A stretch of 64,000 bases of DNA from Verrucomicrobium sp. (GTDB taxonomy: Bacteria > Verrucomicrobiota > Verrucomicrobiia > Methylacidiphilales > UBA1321), in assembly GCA_017849585.1 (NCBI GenBank), contig JAFIGT010000017.1, forward strand, positions 62,001 through 126,000, in the 5' to 3' direction. Shown here in pieces: positions 9,560 to 19,899 of this stretch. A program made the translations under genes and the position numbers. Below the pieces are notes generated by a model, which searched no databases, was not told the origin of the DNA, and was given only the letters and a program-made list of their open reading frames with translations. Positions within the stretch are counted from its first letter, which is position 1. Each line of letters starts with the position of its first letter.

Positions 9560-10258
9560 TTAAACCAGATTCGTTTCCTCTGTCCGAACCTGCCGTAGAT
9601 CGTGGGACTCCTCTTTCCAGAGCCGCCACGTGCGGTAGGACATGGCCAGAAGCCAACCGACATAGGAGCCAATCCACATCCCGGTGACGACATCGCCCAG
9701 ATAATGCGCGCCGACGTAGGCCCGGGACCAACCGATGATCCCCGCCATCACCACGGCGGGCTTTCCGACTTTCGGCACTAAAATAGCCAGCGTGACCGCG
9801 ACGGCAAAGGCGGTGGTGGTGTGACCCGATGGAAAACTGGCAAAGCCGGATGTGAAGCGGGGTCCATGAAAACCATCGTCGATCTGCAGGGTCTGCGCCA
9901 CATGCGGCCGGGCCCGGCCCAGGATGCCTTTGAGCGCCATGGTCACCGTTCCCGCCAGCAAGGCAGCGGCGATGGCGACGAGGGCCGCACGCGCCCAATC
10001 CGGTCGGCGCCGCCCCACGCCGACGGCCCCCAGCGTGAGGCAAAACAAGAGGCCTCCGGGCCAAAAATCACACCAACGCGAGACCCATCGGGCGATCTCA
10101 AGTGGTATGGGGGATTGATCGGTGAGCAAATGCCAGTCGGCCAGGCTATCCCAGGGACCTTCGACTACGGCAAACATCACGAAGAAGAGCAGTCCCGTGA
10201 CGAAGATCAGCCCTGAGGTCTCAATGCGTCGGACAACACAGGAGCGCAGTAGTTTCAC
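9560..10258 (-). CDS. PAP2-family membrane phosphatase
   Basis: Integral membrane acid phosphatase of the type-2 phosphatidic acid phosphatase family, probably acting on a lipid phosphate or isoprenyl pyrophosphate at the outer face of the inner membrane. 232 residues with several hydrophobic segments. All three catalytic motifs are present in order: KGILGRARP, PSGHT, and SRAYVGAHYLGDVVTG with its conserved His and Asp. The substrate cannot be told from the sequence. It lies upstream of amt on the same strand with a 77-base gap that carries the candidate sigma-54 promoter, so it is probably transcribed separately. Confidence 0.88.
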   Translation of the reverse strand: MKLLRSCVVRRIETSGLIFVTGLLFFVMFAVVEGPWDSLADWHLLTDQSPIPLEIARWVSRWCDFWPGGLLFCLTLGAVGVGRRRPDWARAALVAIAAALLAGTVTMALKGILGRARPHVAQTLQIDDGFHGPRFTSGFASFPSGHTTTAFAVAVTLAILVPKVGKPAVVMAGIIGWSRAYVGAHYLGDVVTGMWIGSYVGWLLAMSYRTWRLWKEESHDLRQVRTEETNLV

Positions 10259-10302
10259 TGGCTGGCTTTATTAGCATAAATGGACTCCAATCCCAAAACA
10301 AA

Positions 10303-10330
10303 AGACGGCACCCCCGAGGGGATGCCGTCT
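10303..10330 (-). terminator. Rho-independent terminator after the SGNH hydrolase gene
   Basis: Stem AGACGGCA plus inner GC pairs, followed on the minus strand by TTTTGTTTT, 28 bases after the stop codon. A short A-tract on the other side may let it work in both directions. Confidence 0.8.
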
Positions 10331-10357
10331 TGTGCAGGTTGCTGAAAAATGCGCCAG

Positions 10358-11104
10358 TTATTTCTTGGCGGCCGCGAAATGCTGGTCAATCACCGGCTGG
10401 ATCGCGTCGGCCCAGATCTGATAGCCCTTTTCGTTGGGGTGGAGGAAATCGGGCATGATGTCGCGCGACAGGGTGCCATCGGGCGAGAGGAATTTGGCGC
10501 CGATGTCGAGATAGGTCACGCGCTTGCCGTCGGCCAGGGCGGAGATCTTGGTGTTGACCTCGGCCAGTTTGGCGCGGATGGCGTCAGTGGGCTTTTCGCT
10601 GCGCGGGAAAACCGCGAGGAGAAGCAGCTTCGAATTCGGGCAACGCTTGAGGTACTCGTTGACGACGGCTTTGACGCCCTCGGCAATCTGGTCCGCCGTG
10701 TCGCGGCCGGAATTGTTGGTGCCAATCATGAGGACGATGAGCTTCGGGTTCATCCCATCGACCTGTCCCTTGCCCAAACGCCAGAGCACATGCTCGGTCC
10801 GGTCGCCACCGATGCCGAAATTGGCGGCATTGAGCGCGCCGTAACGTTGCGCCCAGACTTCCTTGCCCTTGCCCTGCCAGCCGTCGGTGATCGAGTCGCC
10901 GTCGAAGATCAGGTCAAACTGCTTGCCCTGGGTCTTGTTGAAATTGTTTTGCACGCGCGCATACCAATCGTCGCGCGGCAGGGGATAGGTCGCGGGATTG
11001 ATGCCTTCGGGAATGACCGGAGGGGTGTACACTTTCTCTGCCGCCCCCACCGAAGCGAGGCCCAGCAGCAACGCCATCATCGAAACCAGAAAAGAGGATT
11101 TCAT
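10358..11104 (-). CDS. Exported SGNH/GDSL hydrolase
   Basis: Secreted or periplasmic serine hydrolase of the GDSL/PAF-acetylhydrolase-like class, probably an acyl or acetyl esterase. 248 residues. A signal peptide (residues 1-22, cleaved near VGAAE) precedes the catalytic domain. The four SGNH blocks are visible: FDGDSITDGW (Ser), NFGIGGDRTEH (Gly), MIGTNN (Asn), and the Asp/His pair in DFLHPNEKGY. The family often removes acetyl groups from plant polysaccharides, but nothing here fixes the substrate. It is monocistronic, with its own terminator. Confidence 0.85.
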   Translation of the reverse strand: MKSSFLVSMMALLLGLASVGAAEKVYTPPVIPEGINPATYPLPRDDWYARVQNNFNKTQGKQFDLIFDGDSITDGWQGKGKEVWAQRYGALNAANFGIGGDRTEHVLWRLGKGQVDGMNPKLIVLMIGTNNSGRDTADQIAEGVKAVVNEYLKRCPNSKLLLLAVFPRSEKPTDAIRAKLAEVNTKISALADGKRVTYLDIGAKFLSPDGTLSRDIMPDFLHPNEKGYQIWADAIQPVIDQHFAAAKK

Positions 11105-11183
11105 AAGGAAAAGAGCGTAAGTATTGGCCTCAAAATTGCGAATACTAATTTCGCCCTACTGTCAGTTATGTTCGCTCGTGCGA

Positions 11184-11681
11184 TCAGACCCGGTCGTACG
11201 CGAGAAAATAATAGACCACGCTGGAAACGTAGAAGGAAAGCCCAATGGCAAGCAGGATCATCTTGATGCCCAGCATTTTGGTCTTGAGATCGCGGTAGCG
11301 AAGGATGCCTTCGATGGTGTCCTGCGGATTGTCGCCGCCCATTTGGGTGACCCACTTGAGCTTTAAGCTGCTGAGGAGCATGAGGAGCGTGGTGGCGAGG
11401 ACGAACACCAGCCCGATGGCCATGGTGTAACGGGAGAATTCGTTGCTGGCGGCGATCTTCGGTCCGGAGAAACCGGTGATCGTCATGGCCAACGCGCAGA
11501 GGGTGATCATGAACTGGTAGCGGGACTGGATCACGGCGAACTGGGCGCGCAGCATGGCAATGGCATTATTAAAGGAGTCCTCCCCTTTCTTCAGCGCGAG
11601 CAATTGGCGCGCTTCTTCCTCTGTGGTCAGGGTGGGAACATTTTTGGGCGTAGCCATCGCCCTTTTCATAACCTTTTGCAT
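11184..11681 (-). CDS. Small membrane protein with four hydrophobic segments, unknown function
   Basis: About 165 residues; no family recognised. An N-terminal soluble helix (Thr/Glu/Ala/Leu-rich) is followed by paired hydrophobic segments (about 65-110 and 140-162), the pattern of small two-hairpin membrane proteins. Three in-frame ATGs (11681, 11669, 11657) compete; 11681 is chosen because a GAGG motif sits 6 bases upstream. It is divergent from the membrane protein gene at 11778. Upstream reading frame beyond 11681 is open but lacks protein-like character. Confidence 0.6.
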   Translation of the reverse strand: MQKVMKRAMATPKNVPTLTTEEEARQLLALKKGEDSFNNAIAMLRAQFAVIQSRYQFMITLCALAMTITGFSGPKIAASNEFSRYTMAIGLVFVLATTLLMLLSSLKLKWVTQMGGDNPQDTIEGILRYRDLKTKMLGIKMILLAIGLSFYVSSVVYYFLAYDRV

Positions 11682-11777
11682 GCCATGCCTCAATGTTTTT
11701 AATAAGTCGGAATGGAACACCGTTTTTTCGACAAGCGGCTTGACCAGTCTTGCGCTTCTCCCTCTATATTGTCGATC

Positions 11778-12503
11778 ATGGTTCGTTTTTTCGATTTTAA
11801 GGAAGGTTTCGGCAAGATCTTGTCCGACCGTTACTGGCTGCCGAAGGTATTGCTCGGAGGCTTCTTGCTGATTAATCCATTTTTGCTCGCGCTGTTGCCC
11901 GCGTACCTGCGCGGCATTCAGGATCCCGCCACGGAAATCGCCTGGGTCAAGGCCGCCTTCCCTTGGATTCTCGGTTTCAACGTGCTCACGTTCTGGTTCC
12001 CGCTCGGGTTCACCTATGAAGTGCTGCGCCGCGCCCGCACGGGTAGCGCGCCGCAATTGCCGGACTGGAACGTCGCGGTGTTGCCCCGCTTTGCCAAGGA
12101 GGGCGCAGTGAAATTGGTGCTGGCGATTTTCACGCTTCTGCTGCCAGTGGGGATCTGGATGGCCTTTTGTTACGTGGTGTTCATCCGCCTGTGCGGTCTG
12201 CCGGATGCGTTGCTGTCGATGTTCGTGCAGCCGATCATGCTGCTGGTGATTCCGTTCTGCGGGGTGGCGTGCTGCCGCTGGCTGGATGGCGCGAGCGTGC
12301 TGGATTGCGCGCTGGATTATGCGACGAATGTCCGCTTGTTCCGCAGGAACTGGAAAGATTATCTGCTAGCCTCGATGTTCCTGATCGGCTTGAACTCGGT
12401 CACGACCGCGTTCTTCTATACGATCCCTTTCGCCGCGGTGTTCGGCCTCTGCCTCGTGGATACTTGGTTCGGTCCGATCTACGCCGAAAGCGTCAAAGAG
12501 TAG
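11778..12503 (+). CDS. DUF4013-like multi-pass membrane protein
   Basis: 241 residues from ATG at 11778, with about six hydrophobic segments. The pattern (N-terminal FFDFKEGFGKILSDRYW followed by a membrane hairpin and later ...LPDWNVAVLPRFAKEGAVKL) resembles the DUF4013 family, whose function is unknown. The family name is an inference from pattern memory. An ATG at 11712 would add 22 residues that do not look like protein. The gene is convergent with metX, and a GC-rich palindrome covers the stop codon region. Confidence 0.65.
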   Translation: MVRFFDFKEGFGKILSDRYWLPKVLLGGFLLINPFLLALLPAYLRGIQDPATEIAWVKAAFPWILGFNVLTFWFPLGFTYEVLRRARTGSAPQLPDWNVAVLPRFAKEGAVKLVLAIFTLLLPVGIWMAFCYVVFIRLCGLPDALLSMFVQPIMLLVIPFCGVACCRWLDGASVLDCALDYATNVRLFRRNWKDYLLASMFLIGLNSVTTAFFYTIPFAAVFGLCLVDTWFGPIYAESVKE

Positions 12504-12520
12504 GGGCAGCGCCCCCAAAG
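12503..12520. repeat. Dispersed palindrome, family 2, between convergent genes
   Basis: Reverse complement reads CTTTGGGGGCGCTGCCCC, an 18-base string that recurs exactly at 21545-21562 just after nifA. It forms a GGGGC/GCCCC hairpin directly at the 3' end of the gene at 11778-12503 and next to the metX stop. A looser relative lies at 13865-13877. Confidence 0.65.
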
Positions 12521-12522
12521 AC

Positions 12523-13677
12523 TCACGCCCCGAGAACTTGGGTGAGGTGGGGGGTGTAAAGTTTGGGTTCGAGCAGGAATGAATCGTGGCCTTTGTCGGA
12601 GCTGACCGTGATCCACATTTCGTTGACGCCGGCGTTTTTCAATGTCTGCACCAGCTTCGCTTGTTCGGAAGGATGGAATGACACATCGGTATCGATGCTG
12701 AAGATCAGGAACTCCTGATTGCGGCAGCGCGAGAATAATTCCACGAGATCTTTCGCGCCCGTCCCGGCCAGCAGATCGAACCACTGCCACGCGTCGAGAA
12801 TGCGCAGGTAGGCGTTCGCATCAAAACGGCGCACGAATTTCTGCCCTTGGTGCAGCATGTACGACTCCACCGGACTGTTCATCTCGTACCAATCGAAGGG
12901 CGGCGCGTTGCTGACCACTTCGTGGCGGGCGCGTTCGCGCAGGGCCTCGGGCGAGATGAAGGTCTTGTGCGCAATGCGGCGTGCGAGGGCGAGCCCGATA
13001 TCGGGCCGGGGGCCGCCATAGTAATTGCCGCCCTTGAAATTCGGATCGAACTCAATCGCGGTGATTTGTTCGAAATTCATGATGCGCTGCAGAATCGGAA
13101 CATCGAGACCGGTGCCGATCAGCACCACATTGCGGACGCGATCGGGGTAGCGGGTGGCGAGCACTTGCGAGAGGTAACCGCCAATTGACGCGCCGACGAC
13201 GGCGTGGAGTTGCCGGATGCCGAGTGAGTCGAGCAGGCGCACTTGCGAATCGACGATGTCGCTCATGCGCAGGACGGGGAAAGTCGGTCCCCACGGTTGG
13301 CCCGTGGCGGGATTGATGGAGGCGGGACCGGTGGAACCATAGCAGCCGCCGAGATAGTTGGCGCAGAGAACGCAGTATTTATTCGTGTCGAGCGCCTTGC
13401 CGGGCCCGACAAAGCCATGCCACCAGCCTTCGTGCAACTCGTCGGTCCAGCGTCCATCCAGACCGGGCACTTCGGTGTTGATGCCGGCGGCGTGATGGCT
13501 GCCGGTCATGGCGTGAAAGAGCAGGATCGCGTTGGAGCGGTCGGCGTTCAGCTCGCCATACGATTCGTAGGCCAGCGTGTAGCGCTCCAATGCGGTGCCA
13601 CAGCTCAATGTCAGGGGATTCTTCGGGTCGTGAAACTCGAAGAATTGCGTCTCTATCTTTCCAAGCGAATGACTCAA
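12523..13677 (-). CDS. metX: Homoserine O-acetyltransferase (MetX-type)
   Basis: Cytoplasmic alpha/beta-hydrolase-fold enzyme that acylates homoserine in methionine synthesis. 384 residues from TTG at 13677. Visible family features: the early block FHAMTGSHHAAG, the nucleophile-elbow region VVGASIGGYLSQVLA (Ser in GASIGG), and the late Asp (FSIDTDVSFHP) and His (DKGHDSFLLE) of the triad. The frame is open to ATG 13815, but that extension reads through three palindromes and is unlikely to be protein. The TTG start leaves the usual ~25 residues before the first strand and has GGAAAA upstream. It lies downstream of metY on the same strand. Confidence 0.88.
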   Translation of the reverse strand: MSHSLGKIETQFFEFHDPKNPLTLSCGTALERYTLAYESYGELNADRSNAILLFHAMTGSHHAAGINTEVPGLDGRWTDELHEGWWHGFVGPGKALDTNKYCVLCANYLGGCYGSTGPASINPATGQPWGPTFPVLRMSDIVDSQVRLLDSLGIRQLHAVVGASIGGYLSQVLATRYPDRVRNVVLIGTGLDVPILQRIMNFEQITAIEFDPNFKGGNYYGGPRPDIGLALARRIAHKTFISPEALRERARHEVVSNAPPFDWYEMNSPVESYMLHQGQKFVRRFDANAYLRILDAWQWFDLLAGTGAKDLVELFSRCRNQEFLIFSIDTDVSFHPSEQAKLVQTLKNAGVNEMWITVSSDKGHDSFLLEPKLYTPHLTQVLGA

Positions 13678-13721
13678 GGTTTTCCGTTTTACGTGTTCTT
13701 CGCTTTCCTGACAAGGCTTGA

Positions 13722-13877
13722 TGGAGGACTCCGTCCTCCAAACCTCCTGCCAAGGGTATGATACCCTTGGAACCCCAACTTGCGTTTTGACTTTTTCCGC
13801 AGCGGAAAAAGTCAAAACGCAAAATTGAGGATTCCTAAGGAGTCACCCCCTTAGGCGGGGGCATGGGGGCAGCCCCC
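13722..13877. repeat. Cluster of five palindromes between metY and metX
   Basis: Five inverted repeats in 156 bases: 13722-13740 (8-bp arms, 3-base centre), 13750-13770 (10-bp arms, 1-base centre), 13780-13822 (21-bp perfect arms around a single A), 13834-13855 (7-bp arms, CCTAAGG) and 13865-13877 (GGGGGC/GCCCCC). The 43-bp element has arms beginning TTGCGTTTTGAC. No poly-T tract follows the stems on the minus strand, so this is not a simple terminator. It may be a composite of dispersed repeats, or a strong intercistronic attenuator. Confidence 0.85.
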
Positions 13878-13879
13878 CG

Positions 13880-15331
<1,452 letters not shown>

Positions 15332-16348
15332 CTAGAGTTCGTATTTGAACTGGGCCGCCCACGCGGCTTTTTCGCGTGTATCGAGCACATTACCCAGGTA
15401 GCCGTAGCCGATCGTCACGCTGGTGTGGCGGCTGGGGAGGAAACCGAGGCCGACCGTCCACCAGTCGTTTTCAGTTTCCACCAGGCCGGGGATGCGGCCG
15501 TAGTCGCTGGTCTTTTGGCGATACTCACCCGCCAGCCAGAGCCACGGCGTGAGGGAGTAGGCGAAGTTCGCCTCGAAGGTCGCATGGTAGGTGTCGCTGA
15601 AACCCACGTAGCCAAGTTGATTGGCCTCGCTGAAACGCACGCCGGCAGTGAGCAGCAAGGTGCGGTCGAATACTTTCGGAAATGCCTTGGTGGCGGTGAG
15701 GGTGTAGTCAAATCCGTAGTCACGCTTGTAACCGATATTGGTGAGCGCGCCGCCCAGAGATTTGTCGATCTGATCGATGCCATCGTTCTGCTTGAACGAG
15801 ATGCCGCCCGTGATCTGCGGGAAGGGCAGATCGAAACTGTTTTCGGGGATGATGACACCGCGTACGTTCGCGTTGTAGAGCCAGACGTCATCGCGGCCAA
15901 TGTCGACCGTGGTGGCGTCGCGGACGTGGTCGCGCAGGGTGCCAGTACCGAAGCGGCTGGCGGCAAAGCTGATTTCCACGCGCTGGATCAACGTTTCCGA
16001 AACGGCAAACGACTGCACGTTTTTTTCGCGGGCGTTGATGTAGGTGGCGGAAAAGGAGGGCAATCCCGCGATCTCGTCTTTCGGTCCGGGGTTGGAAAGA
16101 TACGCCACCGGCGTGATCAGGATACCACCCACCCCATCAATCGTGTGCAGCGGCAGAGCCGGTCCCTTTTTGGTTTCGTAATCGGCGATGTCCTTGTCGA
16201 CTTCCTTGGAAAAGCTGTCCAATTTCCCCTGACTCAGCGTTTTCACATCCTTCGGATCTTCCGTTGTCGCGCCCGCCTGCAAGGCCACGGGTAGCACCGC
16301 GAACTGTATGGCTACGACACCGGTCCATAGCCCCTGAATGAGTTTCAT
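15332..16348 (-). CDS. Outer-membrane beta-barrel protein, DUF3034-like
   Basis: 338 residues with a signal peptide (1-24, ...ALQAGA). The mature part begins with a charged helix, then GVGGILITPVAYLSNPGP, followed by alternating amphipathic strands that end in an aromatic-rich strand (WAAQFKYEL) typical of an outer-membrane barrel C-terminus. The GGILITPVAYL segment recalls the DUF3034 family; this assignment is tentative. Its role is unknown, possibly a pore or a structural outer-membrane protein. A 5' leader of about 115 bases carries a candidate promoter. Confidence 0.6.
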   Translation of the reverse strand: MKLIQGLWTGVVAIQFAVLPVALQAGATTEDPKDVKTLSQGKLDSFSKEVDKDIADYETKKGPALPLHTIDGVGGILITPVAYLSNPGPKDEIAGLPSFSATYINAREKNVQSFAVSETLIQRVEISFAASRFGTGTLRDHVRDATTVDIGRDDVWLYNANVRGVIIPENSFDLPFPQITGGISFKQNDGIDQIDKSLGGALTNIGYKRDYGFDYTLTATKAFPKVFDRTLLLTAGVRFSEANQLGYVGFSDTYHATFEANFAYSLTPWLWLAGEYRQKTSDYGRIPGLVETENDWWTVGLGFLPSRHTSVTIGYGYLGNVLDTREKAAWAAQFKYEL

Positions 16349-16471
16349 TTTCGTTATTCTCCTTGGTCACCGCCCGGCGGTCCGGCTCGATGAATCGTTT
16401 TTGAATTTGAGGGTTTTTCAGAGATTAGTCAGATCTCGAACCTGACGATTTATTAATCTCTATAGAATTAG

Positions 16472-16500
16472 TATGTAATAATAACCAAGCTGACAGTCAA
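16472..16500 (-). promoter_or_regulatory. Candidate sigma-70-type promoter for the outer-membrane protein gene
   Basis: On the minus strand TTGACT (16500-16495) and TACATA (16477-16472) are spaced by 17 bases in an AT-rich stretch, about 120 bases upstream of the ATG at 16348. Confidence 0.4.
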
Positions 16501-16575
16501 CGCTTTATTCTGTTGAATCCAAATGTATTAGTTAAGTCTATTGACATTATCAGGTTTATTAATTTCGATTAAAAA

Positions 16576-16604
16576 ACCCTTCCGGAGATAATCCCCGAAA
16601 GGGT
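16576..16604 (-). terminator. Rho-independent terminator after the exported hydrolase gene
   Basis: Stem ACCCTTTCGGGGA pairing with TCTCCGGAAGGGT (small mismatches), followed on the minus strand by a run of six T. It lies 22 bases after the stop codon. Confidence 0.85.
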
Positions 16605-16625
16605 GTGAATGGAGCGTGGCGATGC

Positions 16626-17594
16626 CTACTTCATTTCCAACGTGGCGGTGGAACCGAGCGCTTGCGCCAATCCGCCCTGTGTCAGCCATTGCTTGGCACT
16701 GGCATCGTCCTTGAGGTAGGCATTCCAAAAAGTGGTGGTGACTTCACCCACCATTTTTTGAGTTGGGGAATCGTTACCACCTTTGCCGGGCATGAGCCGC
16801 TGGCGGTTGCCGCCAAACACCATATGATCGGCTCCCTTGAAGATGATGAGGTAAGTGTCCGGGCCGGGCGACAGGTCATAGGGTTTGCGGCGAAACTCGG
16901 CCGTGTCCTCGGGCCGGATGAAGCTGGTATCCTCGGTCCCAGTGATGTGCAGGGCGGGCACGTGCACATTGGCGTAGGAATTCACGCGGGTGCCGGTGGT
17001 GGCATTGGCGGGCGTGCTCATGGCGATCACAGCTTTCACGCGCGGATCGATGAGGCTTTTATCGCGAAAGGAAAGTCCCACCACCGCCATGGTCGTGTAA
17101 GCGCCGAAGGAGTGGCCTGCGACCCCGATTTTCGCGAGATCGAATTTCCCCTTCCATGCACCATCCGCCGTGTTCAGGGCGGTAAGCTGATCAATGGCGA
17201 AGGAGATATCCTTGGGACGATTGACGAGATTGTCCACATCGGTGGTCGCCTCTTTCATGGCCTGGATCACCTGTCGGGGACCGCCCCCGCTTTTCACCAG
17301 ACTTTCGTCCGAGCCGGGATGTTGCACGTGCACGGAAATAAAACCGTGCGTGGACCAGTATTGGCCCAAATAGGAATAGCCATGGCGCGAGCCACCGAGT
17401 CCATGAGAGAAAAGGATGACAGGAAACGGCCCAGTGCCCGTGGTGGGAGCGTAGATCAACGCAGGCACATCGCGATTACGGGCGTTGTCGTGCCAGGTGA
17501 ATTCGGTAGTGGTGTAACCGGTCTTCTCTTCCGCAAGAACGCAAACCGTCGCGAGCAGGAGACCAAAGACAATAAAACGCATGGGGGTGATCAT
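16626..17594 (-). CDS. Exported alpha/beta hydrolase (PAF-acetylhydrolase/dienelactone-hydrolase type)
   Basis: 322 residues. A signal peptide (to about residue 22, VCVLAEE) precedes an alpha/beta-hydrolase core. Visible: the oxyanion-hole region ILFSHGLGG, the nucleophile elbow VAGHSFGAYT, a late acid in ITGTEDTSF and the catalytic His in GADHMVFGG. This arrangement fits the lipase/PAF-acetylhydrolase-like esterase group; the substrate is unknown. A second ATG at 17582 is possible. It has its own terminator, so it is monocistronic. Confidence 0.82.
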   Translation of the reverse strand: MITPMRFIVFGLLLATVCVLAEEKTGYTTTEFTWHDNARNRDVPALIYAPTTGTGPFPVILFSHGLGGSRHGYSYLGQYWSTHGFISVHVQHPGSDESLVKSGGGPRQVIQAMKEATTDVDNLVNRPKDISFAIDQLTALNTADGAWKGKFDLAKIGVAGHSFGAYTTMAVVGLSFRDKSLIDPRVKAVIAMSTPANATTGTRVNSYANVHVPALHITGTEDTSFIRPEDTAEFRRKPYDLSPGPDTYLIIFKGADHMVFGGNRQRLMPGKGGNDSPTQKMVGEVTTTFWNAYLKDDASAKQWLTQGGLAQALGSTATLEMK

Positions 17595-17633
17595 ACTTCC
17601 AAAGACGTCAAAGCCAATCCGCCGGTTACACCC

Positions 17634-17862
17634 CAGGGCTGAGCCCTGAACCCAGTAACGCTATCGCACGAGAGCATAGTATCCTGCACAAATTATCGAA
17701 TGCCGATGCCCTGCGGTTTTCTGTAGGGCGGGACGGTGTCCCGCCATGCGCTTCACCGAAGCGCCCTACAGCAAGGCACCAGCGGCTATCGTTTTTATAG
17801 ATGCGAATATCTTGGAGGCGATTTGCGCAGCAAATCAGCTACTGGGTGCAGCGTCACGCTGC
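17634..17862. repeat. Palindrome-rich spacer with three repeat elements
   Basis: The gap between the hydrolase and chemoreceptor genes holds (a) CAGGGCTGAGCCCTG at 17634-17648, a perfect 7-bp palindrome; (b) a 49-bp element at 17722-17770 whose ends TGTAGGGCG/CGCCCTACA pair, enclosing two further hairpins (8-bp arms with loop GGT; 7-bp arms with loop ACC); (c) the family 1 palindrome at 17848-17862. Element (b) has a diverged copy at 63898-63940. No gene is seen here. Confidence 0.75.
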
Positions 17863-17864
17863 GC

Positions 17865-19595
17865 CTACATATCGTGGAAGGAGGATTCATTCAACGGTAT
17901 GGTCGACCGTTCTTTCTTCGCGTGACTGCTCTCAGTGGGAGCCTTTGTCGGTGTCGAGGTGGGACGCAACTTCACTTCCTGGGCAAAAGAGGTTTCCTTC
18001 GGGCTCGGAGCCAGTTGGACTCCCTTCGCGACAGCCGCCCCGCCATTCACCAGACGCAACAGCCGCTCGATGGCCCCCTTGAGCTCCTCGGCCTGCGCGT
18101 TCAATTCTTCGGCGGCGCTGGCGGTTTCTTCGGCGCTCGCCGCATTGCTTTGTGTGACCTTGTCCATTTGCGACACGGCCATGTTGACCTGCGCAATCCC
18201 GGCTTCCTGTTCCCGGCTGGCGGTGGCGATTTCGGCAATCACCGAATCCACCTCGCGCGCCTTCTTCACAATTTCGTCCAAGCCCACGCTCACCCGCTTC
18301 GAGGCCTGCTCCATATGGCCAAGATCGGTGGCGACCTGTTCCGTAACGACCTTGCCGTGGTGACTGCTATCGGTGGATTCCTTGATCATCAAGGCCGTTT
18401 GCTTGGCGGCCTCCGCGCTACGATGGGCGAGAGCCCGCACCTCATCGGCCACGACCGCAAATCCCGCACCGGCTTCGCCCGCCCGCGCCGCTTCGACCGC
18501 GGCATTCAAGGAGAGGATATTGGTCTGGAAGGCAATTTCATCGATGGTTTTCAGGATCTGCGATATCTGGCCGCTGGACGATTCGATCTTGTCCATCGCC
18601 ACGCGCAGTTGCTCCGACGATTTGCCCACCGCGTCCATGGCTTGCGTCATGGTGACGATATCAGACGCCGCTTTTTCCGCGGACTTGTGGGCATCCTGCG
18701 CGAGATCCTTGGCGTGCGTGGCATTCTCCGCGTTGCGCTTGGTCATGCTCGACATTTCCTCCAGCGAGGAGCTCGTTTCCTCCAGCGACGCCGCTTGCTC
18801 GCTCGAACCTTCCGCCAGCGATTGACTGGCCATGGAGACCTGTCCCGAGGCGGAGGTGGTCTCCGCGGCTCCTTCGCCCAGCTGCCGCGCAATCTCGCGA
18901 ATCGGGCGAGAGATCGATCCCGCGATCACGATCCCGAGCACGATGGAAACCACGACGCCGATGAGTCCAAGAATGGCCATCACCCCTTGCAACCGCTGGC
19001 TATCCGCAAAGGCTTGCTTGGTGGAATCGACACCGATCCTGCCATTTAGTTCGACGATTTTGGCCAAGATGTCCTTGGTCTTGTCGATCCACTCGTCATT
19101 GTGACCAAACATCTGGTTGGTCATTTTCTCATTGGCCGCCTTCAAGGTGGCCGCATCTGCATTTTGTTGCTGGAGCTTCATGTACTCGCGCTCCAAGCCC
19201 ATATAGACCTCGTGCTGTTTTTTCCATTCGGCCAGATTCTTTTCAAATTCCTTCCACAGAACGGCCTCCTCTGCAGTCTGGGGAAGCGGTTCGTATAGAG
19301 CCACTCCCTTTTTGTAATTCGCCCAGGCCTCCTGGATGTCCTTCTCCAGCTCGGCCCGCTTGTCGGCAGGATAAACCGGGCTCAGCGTGGTGTTTTCCAT
19401 CGAATCCAAACTCGAAATGGCTTCATTTATCATTCCCAGACCGATCAAACTTGGCACCCGCACCACGCCGACTTCGTGGATCTGGGACTGCAGCCGGACA
19501 ACCCCGTAAATGCCCGCCACGCCGATCAAAAGCGTGATGGCTGAGCAAATCAGGAACGCGACGATCAATTTGGTACTGAGTTTTTGGTTGTTCAT
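17865..19595 (-). CDS. Methyl-accepting chemotaxis protein
   Basis: Membrane chemoreceptor that signals to the CheA/CheW array. 576 residues from ATG at 19595 with AAGGA upstream. Topology: transmembrane helix at about 8-30, a periplasmic four-helix-type sensor domain (about 31-205), a second transmembrane helix (about 206-230), a short HAMP-like linker, and the cytoplasmic coiled-coil signalling domain. The hairpin tip contains the conserved [20 protein letters not shown]. No C-terminal CheR-tethering pentapeptide is present. It is divergent from nifA. No ligand can be inferred. Confidence 0.93.
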   Translation of the reverse strand: MNNQKLSTKLIVAFLICSAITLLIGVAGIYGVVRLQSQIHEVGVVRVPSLIGLGMINEAISSLDSMENTTLSPVYPADKRAELEKDIQEAWANYKKGVALYEPLPQTAEEAVLWKEFEKNLAEWKKQHEVYMGLEREYMKLQQQNADAATLKAANEKMTNQMFGHNDEWIDKTKDILAKIVELNGRIGVDSTKQAFADSQRLQGVMAILGLIGVVVSIVLGIVIAGSISRPIREIARQLGEGAAETTSASGQVSMASQSLAEGSSEQAASLEETSSSLEEMSSMTKRNAENATHAKDLAQDAHKSAEKAASDIVTMTQAMDAVGKSSEQLRVAMDKIESSSGQISQILKTIDEIAFQTNILSLNAAVEAARAGEAGAGFAVVADEVRALAHRSAEAAKQTALMIKESTDSSHHGKVVTEQVATDLGHMEQASKRVSVGLDEIVKKAREVDSVIAEIATASREQEAGIAQVNMAVSQMDKVTQSNAASAEETASAAEELNAQAEELKGAIERLLRLVNGGAAVAKGVQLAPSPKETSFAQEVKLRPTSTPTKAPTESSHAKKERSTIPLNESSFHDM

Positions 19596-19899
19596 GAGAT
19601 CCTTATTCAAAATAAATGGCCGCTATTCGGGCATAGTCCATCCCCCGAAAAGCTAAAATCGCTTTACCTCTGTAATCGGCCTAAACAGTTGATACCTGAG
19701 TCGTAAAAAAACCTTATGATTAGAATTTCGCGCGACTCGCTTAAAGCCAGCTAATAAACACTGCTGTTCGTTGACTCTCCCGAACCACCGTTGGGTAGGA
19801 TTACAGAGGGGAAGGTCGCACTCTGGAATGTGATTTGCTTCCTGAACGTCAGGTTTCGTGTCGGTAAACAGGTCCGCACGCCCACCCTAACGACGTACT
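19596..19899. other. Divergent intergenic region between the chemoreceptor and nifA
   Basis: 304 bases without a gene. It holds the upstream region of the chemoreceptor (AT-rich part 19650-19760) and a candidate -24/-12 promoter for nifA near 19824. A short minus-strand open frame (19849-20091) overlaps nifA and is not credible. Confidence 0.6.
19824..19839 (+). promoter_or_regulatory. Candidate sigma-54 (-24/-12) promoter for nifA
   Basis: TGGAATGTGATTTGCT has exact GG-N10-GC spacing (GG 19825-19826, GC 19837-19838) and an intact TTGC -12 box; two of the -24 positions differ from consensus. It lies about 60 bases before the nifA ATG. Confidence 0.45.

Noticed and set aside
7908-10064. Long N-terminal extension of the first ammonium transporter
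   Set aside because: The upstream part overlaps the PAP2 gene in another frame and is Arg/Gly-rich; a proper signal peptide starts at ATG 9482.
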